The position numbers and the translations under genes were made by a program. The notes under the pieces are model-generated. The model was not told the DNA's origin. It made no database searches and saw nothing but the letters and a program-made list of their open reading frames with translations. Positions 34,649 through 43,642 of a stretch of 64,000 nucleotides of DNA are shown here, one piece after another. Each line of letters opens with the position of its first letter. The first letter of the stretch is position 1. The stretch is from Variovorax paradoxus EPS. GTDB taxonomy: Bacteria; Pseudomonadota; Gammaproteobacteria; Burkholderiales; Burkholderiaceae_C. Where the stretch lies: NCBI RefSeq assembly GCF_000184745.1, contig NC_014931.1, positions 4,278,001-4,342,000 of the forward strand, read 5' to 3'.

Positions 34649-35635
34649 CTACTTCGCGCGTCGCCGGTCGATGAACGCAATGATCTCGCCCATGATCCCC
34701 TTGCGGAACGCCAGCACGCAGATCACGAAGATCAGGCCCGTGACCATGGTCACCGACTCGCCCAGCGTGTTGAACCAGTCCACCGTCGTGATGCGTGCGA
34801 GGAAGTTGCCGAGTTCGCCGATCTTGTTCTCCAGCAGCACCACCACCGCCGAACCCACGATGGGGCCCGAGAGCGTGCCGAGGCCGCCCACCAGCGTCAT
34901 CAGGATGACCTGGCCCGAAGCGGTCCAGTGCACGTCCGACAGCGTCGCGAAACCCAGCACCAGCGTCTTGAGCGAACCCGCCAGGCCCGAGAGCGCGGCC
35001 GAGATCACGAAGGCCAGCAGCTTGAAGCGGCTCACGTCGTAGCCCAGCGAGAGCGCGCGCGGCTCGTTTTCCTTGATGCCCTTCAACACCTGCCCGAACG
35101 GCGAATGGATGGTGCGCACGATCAAGAGGAAGGCCAGCACGACGACGACCAGCGCGACGTAGTACATCGTGAGGTCGTTCGACAGATCGATGACGCCGAA
35201 GAGCTTGCCGCGAGGCACGCCCTGCAGGCCGTCTTCGCCGCCGGTGAACTTGGCCTGCAGCGCGACGAAGAACATCATCTGCGCGAGCGCCAGCGTGATC
35301 ATCGCGAAGTAGATGCCCTGCCGGCGGATGGCCAGGATGCCGAAGATCCAGCCGAGGAAGGCGCCGCTCAAAGTGCCGGCGATGAGGCCGAGTTCCGGGG
35401 TGAGGCCCCAGACCTTGATGGCATGGCCCGCCACATACGCGGAGCCGCCCAGGAAAGCCGCGTGCCCGAAGGACAGCAGACCCGTGAAACCCAGGAGCAG
35501 GTTGAAGGCCGCGGCGAACAACGCGAAGCACATGAGCTTCATCACGAACACCGGGTAGGCGCCGAAGAACGGCGCGGCGATGAGCGCGACCAGCAGCAGC
35601 GCGTAGACGACGGTGGAGATCTTTTTCATGTTCAT
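34649..35635 (-). CDS. livM: branched-chain amino acid ABC transporter permease LivM
   Basis: A 328-residue inner-membrane permease with about ten TM segments. Family features: AFNLLLGFTGLLSFGHAAFLGGSAY, AIRRQGIYFAMITLALAQMM, and the EAA-like loop VLKGIKENEPRALSLGYDVSRFKLLAFV. LivHMGF systems import branched-chain amino acids, but many relatives take amides, urea or aromatic compounds. Last gene of the six-gene minus-strand operon; livH ends 10 bp upstream. Two starts (35635, 35629) are possible. Confidence 0.9.
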   Translation of the reverse strand: MNMKKISTVVYALLLVALIAAPFFGAYPVFVMKLMCFALFAAAFNLLLGFTGLLSFGHAAFLGGSAYVAGHAIKVWGLTPELGLIAGTLSGAFLGWIFGILAIRRQGIYFAMITLALAQMMFFVALQAKFTGGEDGLQGVPRGKLFGVIDLSNDLTMYYVALVVVVLAFLLIVRTIHSPFGQVLKGIKENEPRALSLGYDVSRFKLLAFVISAALSGLAGSLKTLVLGFATLSDVHWTASGQVILMTLVGGLGTLSGPIVGSAVVVLLENKIGELGNFLARITTVDWFNTLGESVTMVTGLIFVICVLAFRKGIMGEIIAFIDRRRAK

Positions 35636-35645
35636 GCCGTCCGCC

Positions 35646-36521
35646 TTATTTCTCTTTGCCGAACAGGCCGGCGGGGCGGATGAGCAGCACGATGACCATG
35701 ATCACGAACACAACCGTAGACGATGCCTCTGGATAGAAAACCTTGGTGAGCCCTTCGATCACGCCGAGGCCCAGGCCCGTGAGGATGGCGCCCATGATCG
35801 AGCCCATGCCGCCGATCACGACCACCGCGAACACCACGATGATGAGGTTCTGCCCCATCAGCGGCGAGACCTGCATCACCGGTGCGGCCAGCACGCCCGC
35901 GAAGGCCGCGAGCGCGCAGCCGAAGGCGTAGGTCAGCGTGATCATCAGCGGCACGTTGACGCCGAAGGCTTCCACCAGGCGCGGGTTCTCGGTGCCGGCG
36001 CGCAGATACGCACCCAGGCGCGTCTTCTCGATCACGTACCAGGTGGCAAAGCAGATCACCAGCGAGGCGACGACCACCCAGGCGCGGTAGTTGGGCAGCA
36101 CCATGAAGCCGAGGTCGGTGGCGCTGGAGAGCGCGTCGGGCGCGTCGTACGGCAGGCCCGAGACGCCGTAGACCGAGCGGAACACGCCTTCGATCAGGAG
36201 CGTGAGCCCGAGCGTCAACAGCAAGCCGTAGAGATGGTCCAGCTTGTAGATCCAGCGCAGCAGCAGCCGCTCGATCACCACGCCGAAGAGGCCGATGACG
36301 ATGGGTGCCGCGATCAGCATCACCCAGTAGTTGATGCCGAAATACTCCATGGCCATCCAGGTCAGGACGGCCCCCAGCATGAACAGCGCGCCGTGCGCGA
36401 AGTTGATGACGTTGAGCAAACCGAAGATCACCGCCAGCCCGAGACTCAGGATGGCGTAGAACGAGCCGTTGACCAGCCCCAGAAGGAGCTGGCTCAACAA
36501 GGCGGGGAGGGAAATGTTCAT
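35646..36521 (-). CDS. livH: branched-chain amino acid ABC transporter permease LivH
   Basis: A 291-residue permease with about eight TM segments. Seen: LLLGLVNGSFYAILSLGLAVIFGLLNVINFAHGALFMLGA at the start, which is diagnostic for LivH, the loop GAYLRAGTENPRLVEAFGVNV (EAA-type), and IVVFAVVVIGGMGSIMGAILTGLGLGVIEGL near the end. Partner of LivM. A GC-rich hairpin separates it from the upstream binding-protein gene. Confidence 0.91.
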   Translation of the reverse strand: MNISLPALLSQLLLGLVNGSFYAILSLGLAVIFGLLNVINFAHGALFMLGAVLTWMAMEYFGINYWVMLIAAPIVIGLFGVVIERLLLRWIYKLDHLYGLLLTLGLTLLIEGVFRSVYGVSGLPYDAPDALSSATDLGFMVLPNYRAWVVVASLVICFATWYVIEKTRLGAYLRAGTENPRLVEAFGVNVPLMITLTYAFGCALAAFAGVLAAPVMQVSPLMGQNLIIVVFAVVVIGGMGSIMGAILTGLGLGVIEGLTKVFYPEASSTVVFVIMVIVLLIRPAGLFGKEK

Positions 36522-36539
36522 AAGCGTTTCAACGAACCC

Positions 36540-36558
36540 GGGCGCCGCAAAGGCGCCC
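36540..36558. promoter_or_regulatory. intercistronic hairpin in the liv operon
   Basis: GGGCGCC, loop GCAAA, GGCGCCC, with no T-run on either strand. It lies between the binding-protein stop and the livH start. Such hairpins can protect the upstream part of an mRNA, giving more binding protein than permease. Confidence 0.65.
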
Positions 36559-36566
36559 GCGGGAGA

Positions 36567-37763
36567 TCACTTCCAGAGGGCGCACTTGCTCTCGGCCTTG
36601 GTCGTGAAGACGTCCTCGCCCTTGAGCTTCTGGACCACCTTGTAGTAATCCCAAGGCTGCTTCGACTCGGCCGGCGACTTCACCTGCACCAGGTACATGT
36701 CGTGCACGAAGCGGCCGTCGGCGCGGATGTTGCCCTTGGCATAGAAGTCGTCGATGGGCGTGGACTTGAGCGTTTCCATCACCTTGTCGGCATCGACCGT
36801 CTTGGCGGCCTGCACGGCCTTGAGATACGTCATGGTGGCCGAGTAGTCGGCCGCCTGGATGTCGGTGGGCATGCGCTTGGTCTTCTCGAAGAAGCGCTTG
36901 CCGAAGGCGCGCGTCTTGTCGTCGAGGTTCCAGTCCCAGCTGGTGGTGAGCAGGAGGCCTTCGGTGTTCTTCAGTCCCAGGCTGTGCACGTCGGTCACGA
37001 ACACCAGCAGGCCCACCATCTTCATCGACTTGGTGATGCCGAATTCCTTGGCAGCCTTGATCGAATTGATGGTGTCGCCGCCGGCATTGGCGAGCGCCAG
37101 CACCTGCGCCTTGGAGTTCTGCGCCTGCAACAGGAACGAAGAGAAGTCCGACGTGTTGAGCGGATGCTTCACGCTGCCCACCACGGTGCCGCCCTTTTCC
37201 TTCACGACCTTGGAGGCATCGGCTTCCAGGGCCTGGCCGAAGGCGTAGTCGGCGGTGAGGAAATACCAGCTCTTGTCGCCGCGCGCGATCACCGCGCTGC
37301 CGGTGCCCTTGGCGAGCGCCACGGTGTCGTAGGCGTAGTGCACGGTGTAGGGCGAGCACTGTTCGTTTGTGAGCGCCGAGCTGCCCGCGCCGTTGACGAT
37401 GAAGACGCGCTTCTTCTCCTGCGCCACCTTCGCCATCGCGAGGCCGGTGCCCGAACTCGTGCCGCCGAACAGCATCGTCAGGCCCTGCGTGTCGATCCAC
37501 TCGCGCGCCTTCGAGGCGGCGATGTCGGCCTTGTTCTGGTGGTCGGCCGACAGCAGTTCGATGGGCATGCCGTTGACCTTGCCGCCGAAGTCGTCGATCG
37601 CCATCTGGATCGCCAGGGCGCCGTTCTTGCCCTCCACGTCCGCATAGAGGCTCGACATGTCGGTGATGAACCCGATCTTGACCTTGTCCTGCGCCTGGGC
37701 AGCGCCCGCGGCCACGAGACAGGTGGCCAGCAGGCAGGCGGAAGCGATGAGCGTGCGTTTCAT
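36567..37763 (-). CDS. ABC transporter substrate-binding protein, Liv-type (paralogue 1)
   Basis: A 398-residue periplasmic binding protein, type 1 fold. Signal peptide MKRTLIASACLLATCLVAAGAAQA. The mature start is KVKIGFITDMSSLYADVEGKNG, with LLSADHQNKADIAASKAREWID and FLTADYAFGQALEADASKVVKEKGG. It aligns without gaps to the neighbouring paralogue at 37823-39019, at roughly three-quarters identity. The ligand is unknown; relatives bind branched-chain amino acids, amides or aromatic acids. Confidence 0.88.
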   Translation of the reverse strand: MKRTLIASACLLATCLVAAGAAQAQDKVKIGFITDMSSLYADVEGKNGALAIQMAIDDFGGKVNGMPIELLSADHQNKADIAASKAREWIDTQGLTMLFGGTSSGTGLAMAKVAQEKKRVFIVNGAGSSALTNEQCSPYTVHYAYDTVALAKGTGSAVIARGDKSWYFLTADYAFGQALEADASKVVKEKGGTVVGSVKHPLNTSDFSSFLLQAQNSKAQVLALANAGGDTINSIKAAKEFGITKSMKMVGLLVFVTDVHSLGLKNTEGLLLTTSWDWNLDDKTRAFGKRFFEKTKRMPTDIQAADYSATMTYLKAVQAAKTVDADKVMETLKSTPIDDFYAKGNIRADGRFVHDMYLVQVKSPAESKQPWDYYKVVQKLKGEDVFTTKAESKCALWK

Positions 37764-37822
37764 GGGAGGGTCCTCGTTGACTTCGGTGGGTGAATCGCGA
37801 AAGGCGTCAGCGCGCTACTGCG

Positions 37823-39019
37823 TTATTTCCAGGCGGCGCATTTCGTTTCGGCCTTCGTGGTGAAGACCTGGTCACCCGGCAGCACCTTCAGCACCTTCAG
37901 GTAGTCCCACGGCTTCTTCGATTCGGCGGGCGACTTCGCTTCGACAAGGTACATGTCGTGGATGAAGCTGCCGTCGGCGCGGATCTGGCCCTTGCCGTAG
38001 AAGTCGTCGATCTTCATGCTCTTGAGCTGCGCCATCACCTTGTCGGAATCGGTGGTCTTGGCGGCCGCCACGGCCTTCAGGTAGGTGGTGGTGGCCGAGT
38101 AGTCGGCGGCCTGCACGTCGGTGGGCATGCGCTTGGTCTTCTCGAAGAAGCGGTTGGCGAACTTGCGCGTGTCGTCGTTCAGGTCCCAGTACCAGCTGGT
38201 GGTGTGCAGCAGGCCTTCGGTGTTCTTCAGGCCCAGGCTGTGGATGTCGCTCAAAAAGACCAGCAGGCCCGCGGTCTTCATGGTCTTGTTGATGCCGAAT
38301 TCCTTCGACGCCTTGATCGCGTTGATGGTGTCGCCGCCCGCGTTCGCCAGGCCCAGGATCTGCGCCTTGGAGTTCTGCGCCTGCAGCAGGAAAGAGGAGA
38401 AGTCCGATGCGTTCAGCGGATGGCGCACCGCGCCCACCACCGTGCCGCCCTTTTCCTTCACCACCTTGGTGGTGTCGGATTCGAGTGCGTGGCCGAAGGC
38501 GTAGTCGGCGGTCAGGAAGAACCAGCTCTTGCCGCCACGGTCCACGACCGCCGCGCCGGTGCCCTTGGCCAGCGCCACGGTGTCGTAGGCGTAGTGCACG
38601 GTGTAGGGCGAGCACTGCTCGTTGGTGAGCACCGAGCTGCCGGCGCCGTTGTTGAAGTACACGCGCTTCTTCTCTTCGGCCACCTTGGCGGTCGCGAGCG
38701 CGGTGCCCGAATTGGTGCCGCCGAAGATCATGGTCACGCCGGCGGTGTCGACCCACTCGCGGGCCTTGGAGGCGGCGATGTCGGCCTTGTTCTGGTGGTC
38801 TGCAACCAGCAGTTCGATGGGCTGGCCCAGCACCTTGCCGCCGAAGTCGTCGATGGCCATCTGGATGGCGGTGGCGCCGCCCTTGCCTTCGAGGTCGGCG
38901 TACAGGCTCGACAGGTCGGTGACGAAGCCGATCTTCACTTTCTCTTGAGCCTGTGCGGCGCCCGCGCCCATGGCGAGGACAGCGACGGCGGTGGCGATGA
39001 GGCCGAGTTTCTTGTTCAT
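37823..39019 (-). CDS. ABC transporter substrate-binding protein, Liv-type (paralogue 2)
   Basis: A 398-residue exported type 1 periplasmic binding protein. Signal MNKKLGLIATAVAVLAMGAGAAQA. Mature landmarks parallel the neighbour: KVKIGFVTDLSSLYADLEGKGG, QCSPYTVHYAYDTVALAKG, FFEKTKRMPTDVQAADYSATTTYLKA. Equal length and tandem placement indicate a recent duplication. Differences cluster in segments such as VYFNNGAGSS versus VFIVNGAGSS. A strong AGGAGACA leader precedes the start, and livF ends 46 bp upstream. Confidence 0.88.
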   Translation of the reverse strand: MNKKLGLIATAVAVLAMGAGAAQAQEKVKIGFVTDLSSLYADLEGKGGATAIQMAIDDFGGKVLGQPIELLVADHQNKADIAASKAREWVDTAGVTMIFGGTNSGTALATAKVAEEKKRVYFNNGAGSSVLTNEQCSPYTVHYAYDTVALAKGTGAAVVDRGGKSWFFLTADYAFGHALESDTTKVVKEKGGTVVGAVRHPLNASDFSSFLLQAQNSKAQILGLANAGGDTINAIKASKEFGINKTMKTAGLLVFLSDIHSLGLKNTEGLLHTTSWYWDLNDDTRKFANRFFEKTKRMPTDVQAADYSATTTYLKAVAAAKTTDSDKVMAQLKSMKIDDFYGKGQIRADGSFIHDMYLVEAKSPAESKKPWDYLKVLKVLPGDQVFTTKAETKCAAWK

Positions 39020-39065
39020 GGTGTTTGTCTCCTGAAAAATCTTTGGGTGTTTGCTTGAGAGGGGT

Positions 39066-39773
39066 TCAGACGCCGAGCAGCTCGGTGAGCACCGGCATCT
39101 TGGCTTCGAGCTCGGCGGCGCCGAACTTCTCCACGATGCGGCCGTGCTCCATCACGTAGAAGCGGTCGGCCAGCGGCGCGGCGAAGCGGAAGTTCTGCTC
39201 CACCATCACGATGGTGTAGCCCTTGGCGCGCAGCGTGGTGATCATGCGGGCCAGCGCCTGCACGATGACGGGTGCGAGGCCTTCGGAAATCTCGTCGAGC
39301 AAGAGCAGCTTGGCGCCCGTGCGCAGGATGCGCGCCACCGCCAGCATCTGCTGCTCGCCGCCCGACAGGCGCGTGCCCTGGCTGTGGCGGCGCTCGGCCA
39401 GGTTGGGGAACATCGCGTAGATCTCTTCGACAGACATGCCCGGGCCCGCGCCCTTGAGTTCGGGCGGCAGCAGCAGGTTTTCTTCGCACGAGAGGCTCGC
39501 GAAGATGCCGCGCTCTTCCGGGCAGTAGCCGATTCCGAGGTGGGCGATGCGGTGCGTCGGCATCGCGATCGTTTCCTTGCCGTTGACTTCGATGCTGCCC
39601 TTGCGTGCGCCCGTGAGGCCCATGATGGCGCGCAGCGTGGTGGTGCGGCCCGCGCCGTTGCGGCCCAGCAGCGTGACCACTTCGCCGGGCTGCACGACCA
39701 TGTCCACGCCATGCAGCACGTGCGATTCGCCGTACCACGCTTGAAGGCCCTTGATCTCCAATGCAGCGGTCAT
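39066..39773 (-). CDS. livF: branched-chain amino acid ABC transporter ATPase LivF
   Basis: A 235-residue ATPase. Walker A LGRNGAGRTTTLRA (Arg replaces the usual Lys of GKT; the AATGAG-type GxxGxGRTT form is known in LivF proteins). Q-loop GYCPEERGIFASL, signature LSGGEQQMLAVARIL, Walker B LLLLDEISEGLAP (Ile-Ser for the common Pro-Thr), switch His replaced by Gln in MVEQNFRFA as usual for LivF. Stop of livG is one base away from its start. Confidence 0.9.
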   Translation of the reverse strand: MTAALEIKGLQAWYGESHVLHGVDMVVQPGEVVTLLGRNGAGRTTTLRAIMGLTGARKGSIEVNGKETIAMPTHRIAHLGIGYCPEERGIFASLSCEENLLLPPELKGAGPGMSVEEIYAMFPNLAERRHSQGTRLSGGEQQMLAVARILRTGAKLLLLDEISEGLAPVIVQALARMITTLRAKGYTIVMVEQNFRFAAPLADRFYVMEHGRIVEKFGAAELEAKMPVLTELLGV

Positions 39774-39774
39774 G

Positions 39775-40545
39775 TCAGTGAGCCCCCTGCATTTCGCCGT
39801 CCGTCGTGCCCATGTAGGCCTCCATCACCTGCGGGTTCTTCGAGACTTCGGCGTAGGGGCCTTCGGCCAGTACGGCGCCGCGTTGCAGCACGGTGATGGT
39901 GTCGGCAATCGTGGAGACCACGCTCATGTTGTGTTCGACCATCAGGATGGTGCGTCCGGCCGACACGCGCTTGATGAGCTCGGCCACGCGGTGCACGTCT
40001 TCGTGGCCCATGCCTTGGGTGGGCTCATCGAGCAGCATGAGCTCGGGTTCCATCGCCAGCGTGGTGGCGATCTCGAGCGCCCGCTTGCGGCCGTAAGGCA
40101 GGTTCACGGTCTGTTCGTCGGCCAGTTCCTCCAGGCCGACTTCAGCCAGCAGCTCGCGGGCTCTGGCATCCAGAGGCTTGAGCGATTTCTCGCTCTTCCA
40201 GAAGTGGTACGAGGTGCCCAGGCGCCGCTGCAGGCCGAGGCGCACGTTCTCCAGCAACGTCAGGTGCGGGAACACGGCCGATATCTGGAACGAGCGGATG
40301 ATGCCGCGCCGTGCGATCTGCGCGGGGCGTTCGCCGGTGATGTCCTGCCCGTTGAACAGGATCGTGCCCGTGGTCGGTTCCAGGAATTTCGTGAGCAGGT
40401 TGAAGCAGGTGGTCTTGCCGGCACCGTTGGGGCCGATGAGTGCGTGGATCGAGCCGCGCACCACCGAGAGGTTGACCTTGCTGACCGCGGTGAACCCCTT
40501 GAATTCCTTGGTGAGCTGGCGTGTTTCGAGGATGACGTCGCTCAT
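39775..40545 (-). CDS. livG: branched-chain amino acid ABC transporter ATPase LivG
   Basis: A 256-residue ATPase, first gene of the operon. Walker A GPNGAGKTTCFNLLTKF, Q-loop IIRSFQISAVFPHLTLLENV, signature replaced by LPYGRKRALEIATTL, as is typical of LivG (YGxxRxLEIA), Walker B LMLLDEPTQGMG, switch MVEHNMSVV. ATG 40545 is chosen because the protein then begins SDVILETRQLTKEF; a 22-residue upstream extension has no family support. The operon promoter should lie in the 157 bp up to the divergent epimerase gene. Confidence 0.92.
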   Translation of the reverse strand: MSDVILETRQLTKEFKGFTAVSKVNLSVVRGSIHALIGPNGAGKTTCFNLLTKFLEPTTGTILFNGQDITGERPAQIARRGIIRSFQISAVFPHLTLLENVRLGLQRRLGTSYHFWKSEKSLKPLDARARELLAEVGLEELADEQTVNLPYGRKRALEIATTLAMEPELMLLDEPTQGMGHEDVHRVAELIKRVSAGRTILMVEHNMSVVSTIADTITVLQRGAVLAEGPYAEVSKNPQVMEAYMGTTDGEMQGAH

Positions 40546-40702
40546 CTCGCGAGGTCGCCCGGGTTCGGAAAAAAGAAGTCGGTCATGCGGTCCATCTTGG
40601 CGCGCCACCATGAGCGCGGACCGATTGTTGGTGGGCGACCCGTACTTGCATACTGGGGCAAATGCCTATGCTGCAGTGCAACCTGCGCAAGAAGGAGAAG
40701 TT

Positions 40703-41968
40703 ATGCACGATCACGACTGTCGTCCCAATGACAATGGCGTCGCCCGCGACACTCACACCCTCAGCGCCATGCCCGACTTCCGCTCACCCGAATTCCTCAT
40801 CGACCACATCCGGCACACGCTGGACTTCTACGCGCCGCGCGACCTCGATCCGTCCGGCGGCTTCTTTCATTTCTTCAAGGACGACGGTGCGGTCTACGAC
40901 CGCCGCACGCGCCATCTGGTGAGCAGCACGCGCTTCGTGTTCAACCACGCGAACGCGTACCGCCGCTTCGGAAACGCCGTGGACCTCGACGCCGTACGGC
41001 ACGGCCTCGCCTTCCTGCGACACGCGCATGCGCTGCCCGGCGGCGGCTACGCATGGCAGATCGACTGGCACGACGGCCGCGCCACGGTGCTGGACGGCAC
41101 GCAGCACTGCTACGGCCTGGCCTTCGTGCTGCTCGCGCATGCGCACGCGCTGATGGCCGGCGTGAGCGAGGCGCGCGAAGGACTTGAACATGCGTGGGAC
41201 CTGATGGAGCAGCACTTCTGGGAACCGCGCCACCACCTGTATGCCGACGAAGCCACGGCCGACTGGCGCGTGTCGCCCTATCGCGGCCAGAACGCCAACA
41301 TGCATGCCTGCGAGGCGATGATGGCCGCCTTCGAGGCCACGCACGAGGCGCGCTACCTCGACCGCGCGCTCGCACTCGCCGAGGCCGTGACGGGCCGGCA
41401 GGCCGCGCTGGCCGATGGCCTCGTGTGGGAGCACTACCGCACCGACTGGTCGGTCGACTGGGACTTCAACCGCGGCGACCGCAGCGACATCTTCAAGCCC
41501 TGGGGTTTCCAGACCGGCCACCTGACCGAGTGGGCCAAGCTGTTGCTGCAACTGGAACGCCTCTTGAATGCCCAAGGCACCGAAGCCGACTGGATCGTGC
41601 CGCGCGCCCGTCACTTCTTCGACACCGCGATGTTCCGCGGCTGGGATGGGGACAACGGCGGACTGGCCTACGGCTTCGCGCCCGACGGCTCGATGTACGA
41701 CGGCGACAAGTATTTCTGGGTGCAGGCCGAGAGCTTCGCCGCCGCCGCCCTGCTCGCGGTGCGCACCGGCGATGCGAGCTATTGGAACTGGTACGACAGC
41801 ATCTGGGCGTACGCGTGGGAGCACTTCATCGACCACACGCACGGCGCGTGGTACCGCATCCTCACGCCGCAGAACCGGAAGATCAGCGACGAAAAAAGCC
41901 CGGCCGGCAAGACCGATTACCACACGATGGGCGCCTGCTACGACGTGCTGAAGGCGCTGGGCAAGTAA
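40703..41968 (+). CDS. AGE (N-acylglucosamine 2-epimerase) family epimerase/isomerase
   Basis: A 421-residue (alpha/alpha)6-barrel enzyme. Seen: GGFFHFFKDDGAVYDRRTRHLVSSTRFVFNHANA with the sugar-binding Arg, HCYGLAFVLLAHAHAL, SPYRGQNANMHACEAMMAAFEAT, PWGFQTGHLTEWAKLLLQLE and KYFWVQAESFAAAALLAV, matching the YihS/mannose isomerase/AGE family. It may interconvert D-mannose and D-fructose or epimerise an N-acyl sugar. ATG 40703 has an excellent AAGGAGAAG leader; a start at 40769 would drop 22 residues. Diverges from the liv operon. Confidence 0.86.
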   Translation: MHDHDCRPNDNGVARDTHTLSAMPDFRSPEFLIDHIRHTLDFYAPRDLDPSGGFFHFFKDDGAVYDRRTRHLVSSTRFVFNHANAYRRFGNAVDLDAVRHGLAFLRHAHALPGGGYAWQIDWHDGRATVLDGTQHCYGLAFVLLAHAHALMAGVSEAREGLEHAWDLMEQHFWEPRHHLYADEATADWRVSPYRGQNANMHACEAMMAAFEATHEARYLDRALALAEAVTGRQAALADGLVWEHYRTDWSVDWDFNRGDRSDIFKPWGFQTGHLTEWAKLLLQLERLLNAQGTEADWIVPRARHFFDTAMFRGWDGDNGGLAYGFAPDGSMYDGDKYFWVQAESFAAAALLAVRTGDASYWNWYDSIWAYAWEHFIDHTHGAWYRILTPQNRKISDEKSPAGKTDYHTMGACYDVLKALGK

Positions 41969-42000
41969 AAACCCCCAGGGTCCCGAAGGAGCCTGGGGGT
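41967..42000 (-). terminator. rho-independent terminator of the emrB-end transcript
   Basis: ACCCCCAGG (41971-41979) pairs with CCTGGGGGT (41992-42000). Read on the minus strand the hairpin is followed by five Ts (the AAAAA at 41967-41971). It terminates the efflux operon; on the plus strand it lacks a T-run but may still slow transcription from the epimerase gene. Confidence 0.83.
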
Positions 42001-42041
42001 GATGGTGATCACGGGTGACGGGGTGACAACCGCGTGTGTCG

Positions 42042-43604
42042 TCAGTGCGCACCCGCCGCGGCGTCGCCACCGGCGCCGCCCTTCTGCGGCTTGGCCAGCC
42101 ACACCAGGGGGATCAGCAGCAGGAACAGGATCGCCGAGGCATAGAAGATGTCGTTCGTCGCGAGCATGTAGGCCTGCTGGTCGACGATGCGGTTGATCTG
42201 TCCCATCACCTGCTCGGTGCTGAGGCCGCTGCCGGTGAGCCCGGACATCGCAGCGGTGGCCGCGTTGTTGCCCTGGTTGATGGTCTCGGCAAGCTGCGCG
42301 TGGTGCAGCGTCGCGCGGTTGTCCCACAGCGTGGTGGTGAGCGAGGTGCCCATGGCACCGGCCGTGATCCGCAGGAAATTCGACAACCCCGAGGCGGCCG
42401 GAATGCGGTCGGGCGTGAGGCCCGACAGCGTGATCGTCACCAGCGGAATGAAGAAGAACGCCATCGCGATGCCCTGGATCACCGTCGGAATGATGATGGT
42501 GACGAAGTCGGCCTGCGTGTTGAAGTTCGACCGCATCCACAGCACCAGCGCGAACACCAGGAACGAGAACGTGGCATAGCGGCGCGGATCGATCTTGGAC
42601 ACGGTGAGCCCGACCACCGGCGAGAAGAAGATCGCCAGCAACCCCACCGGCGCCATGATCATCCCCGCCTGCGTCGCGGTGTAGCCCATCCACTGCTGCA
42701 GCCACAGCGGCAGCAGCACCACGTTGCCGAAGAAGAGGCCGTAGGCCACGGCCGTTGCCACGGCGCCCGACCAGAAGTTGCGGCGCTTGAAGAGCGACAG
42801 GTCGACCACCGGGTGCTTGTCGGTCAGCTCCCAGATCAGGAAGAACGCGAAGCCGACCACGGCCACCACCGCCATCGTGACGATCTGCGGCGAGTGGAAC
42901 CAGTCGAGCTCCTTGCCCTTGTCGAGCATGAGCTGCATCGAGCCGACCCACAGCACCAGCAGCGCGAGGCCGATGGCGTCGATGGGCACCTTGTGCGTGT
43001 TGCTCTCGCGCTTGCGATAGAGCGCCCAGGTGATGGAAGCCGCAACGATGCCCACGGGGATGTTGATGTAGAAGATCCACGGCCACGAGATGTTGTCGGT
43101 GATCCAGCCGCCCAGGAGCGGCCCCATCACCGGCGCGACCAGCGTGGTCATCGACCACATCGCCATCGCAAGGCCCGCCTTGGCCTTCGGATAGCTGGAC
43201 AAGAGCAGCGTCTGCGACAGCGGAATCATCGGACCCGCGACGAAGCCCTGCAGCGCGCGGAACAGGATGAGCGTGGTCATGTTCGGTGCGAGGCCGCACA
43301 GGAGCGAGCTGATCATGAACAGGATCACGCTCGCCATGAACAGGCGCACCTGGCCGAAGCGCTGGGTCATGAAACCCGTGAGCGGCACCGCGATGGCATT
43401 GGCCACCGCGAAGCTGGTGATGACCCAGGTGCCCTGCGTGGTGCTCACGCCCAGGTCGCCCGAGATGGCAGGCAACGACACGTTCGCGATCGACGAATCG
43501 AGCACGTTCATGAAGGTTGCCGCAGACAGCGCGATCGTGCCCCACACGCGGGCGGAACCCTCGAGCGGTGCGTGCGCTATGTAAGCGGGAGCGGCGGTGG
43601 CCAT
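42042..43604 (-). CDS. emrB: DHA2 family multidrug efflux MFS transporter EmrB
   Basis: A 520-residue inner-membrane transporter with about 14 TM segments. Landmarks: ALSAATFMNVLDSSIANVSLPAI (motif D1, VLDxTIVNVALP class), TGFMTQRFGQVRLFM (motif A), LQGFVAGPMIPLSQTLL (motif B) and APVMGPLLGGWITDNISWPWIFYINIPVG (motif C). It should pump drugs by proton antiport together with EmrA and the outer-membrane factor upstream. Last gene of the four-gene marR-led operon. Confidence 0.92.
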   Translation of the reverse strand: MATAAPAYIAHAPLEGSARVWGTIALSAATFMNVLDSSIANVSLPAISGDLGVSTTQGTWVITSFAVANAIAVPLTGFMTQRFGQVRLFMASVILFMISSLLCGLAPNMTTLILFRALQGFVAGPMIPLSQTLLLSSYPKAKAGLAMAMWSMTTLVAPVMGPLLGGWITDNISWPWIFYINIPVGIVAASITWALYRKRESNTHKVPIDAIGLALLVLWVGSMQLMLDKGKELDWFHSPQIVTMAVVAVVGFAFFLIWELTDKHPVVDLSLFKRRNFWSGAVATAVAYGLFFGNVVLLPLWLQQWMGYTATQAGMIMAPVGLLAIFFSPVVGLTVSKIDPRRYATFSFLVFALVLWMRSNFNTQADFVTIIIPTVIQGIAMAFFFIPLVTITLSGLTPDRIPAASGLSNFLRITAGAMGTSLTTTLWDNRATLHHAQLAETINQGNNAATAAMSGLTGSGLSTEQVMGQINRIVDQQAYMLATNDIFYASAILFLLLIPLVWLAKPQKGGAGGDAAAGAH

Positions 43605-43642
43605 TGCGCGTGCTTTTTCAGTTCAAGCGAAGCGGGCAACGA

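Noticed and set aside
35613..37793. 726-codon plus-strand frame opposite livH and a binding-protein gene
   Set aside because: Low-complexity His/Asp/Arg shadow; no domain and no leader.
40143..40622. In-frame extension of livG or the epimerase into the shared control region
   Set aside because: Family N-termini begin at 40545 and 40703; the extensions have no conserved residues.
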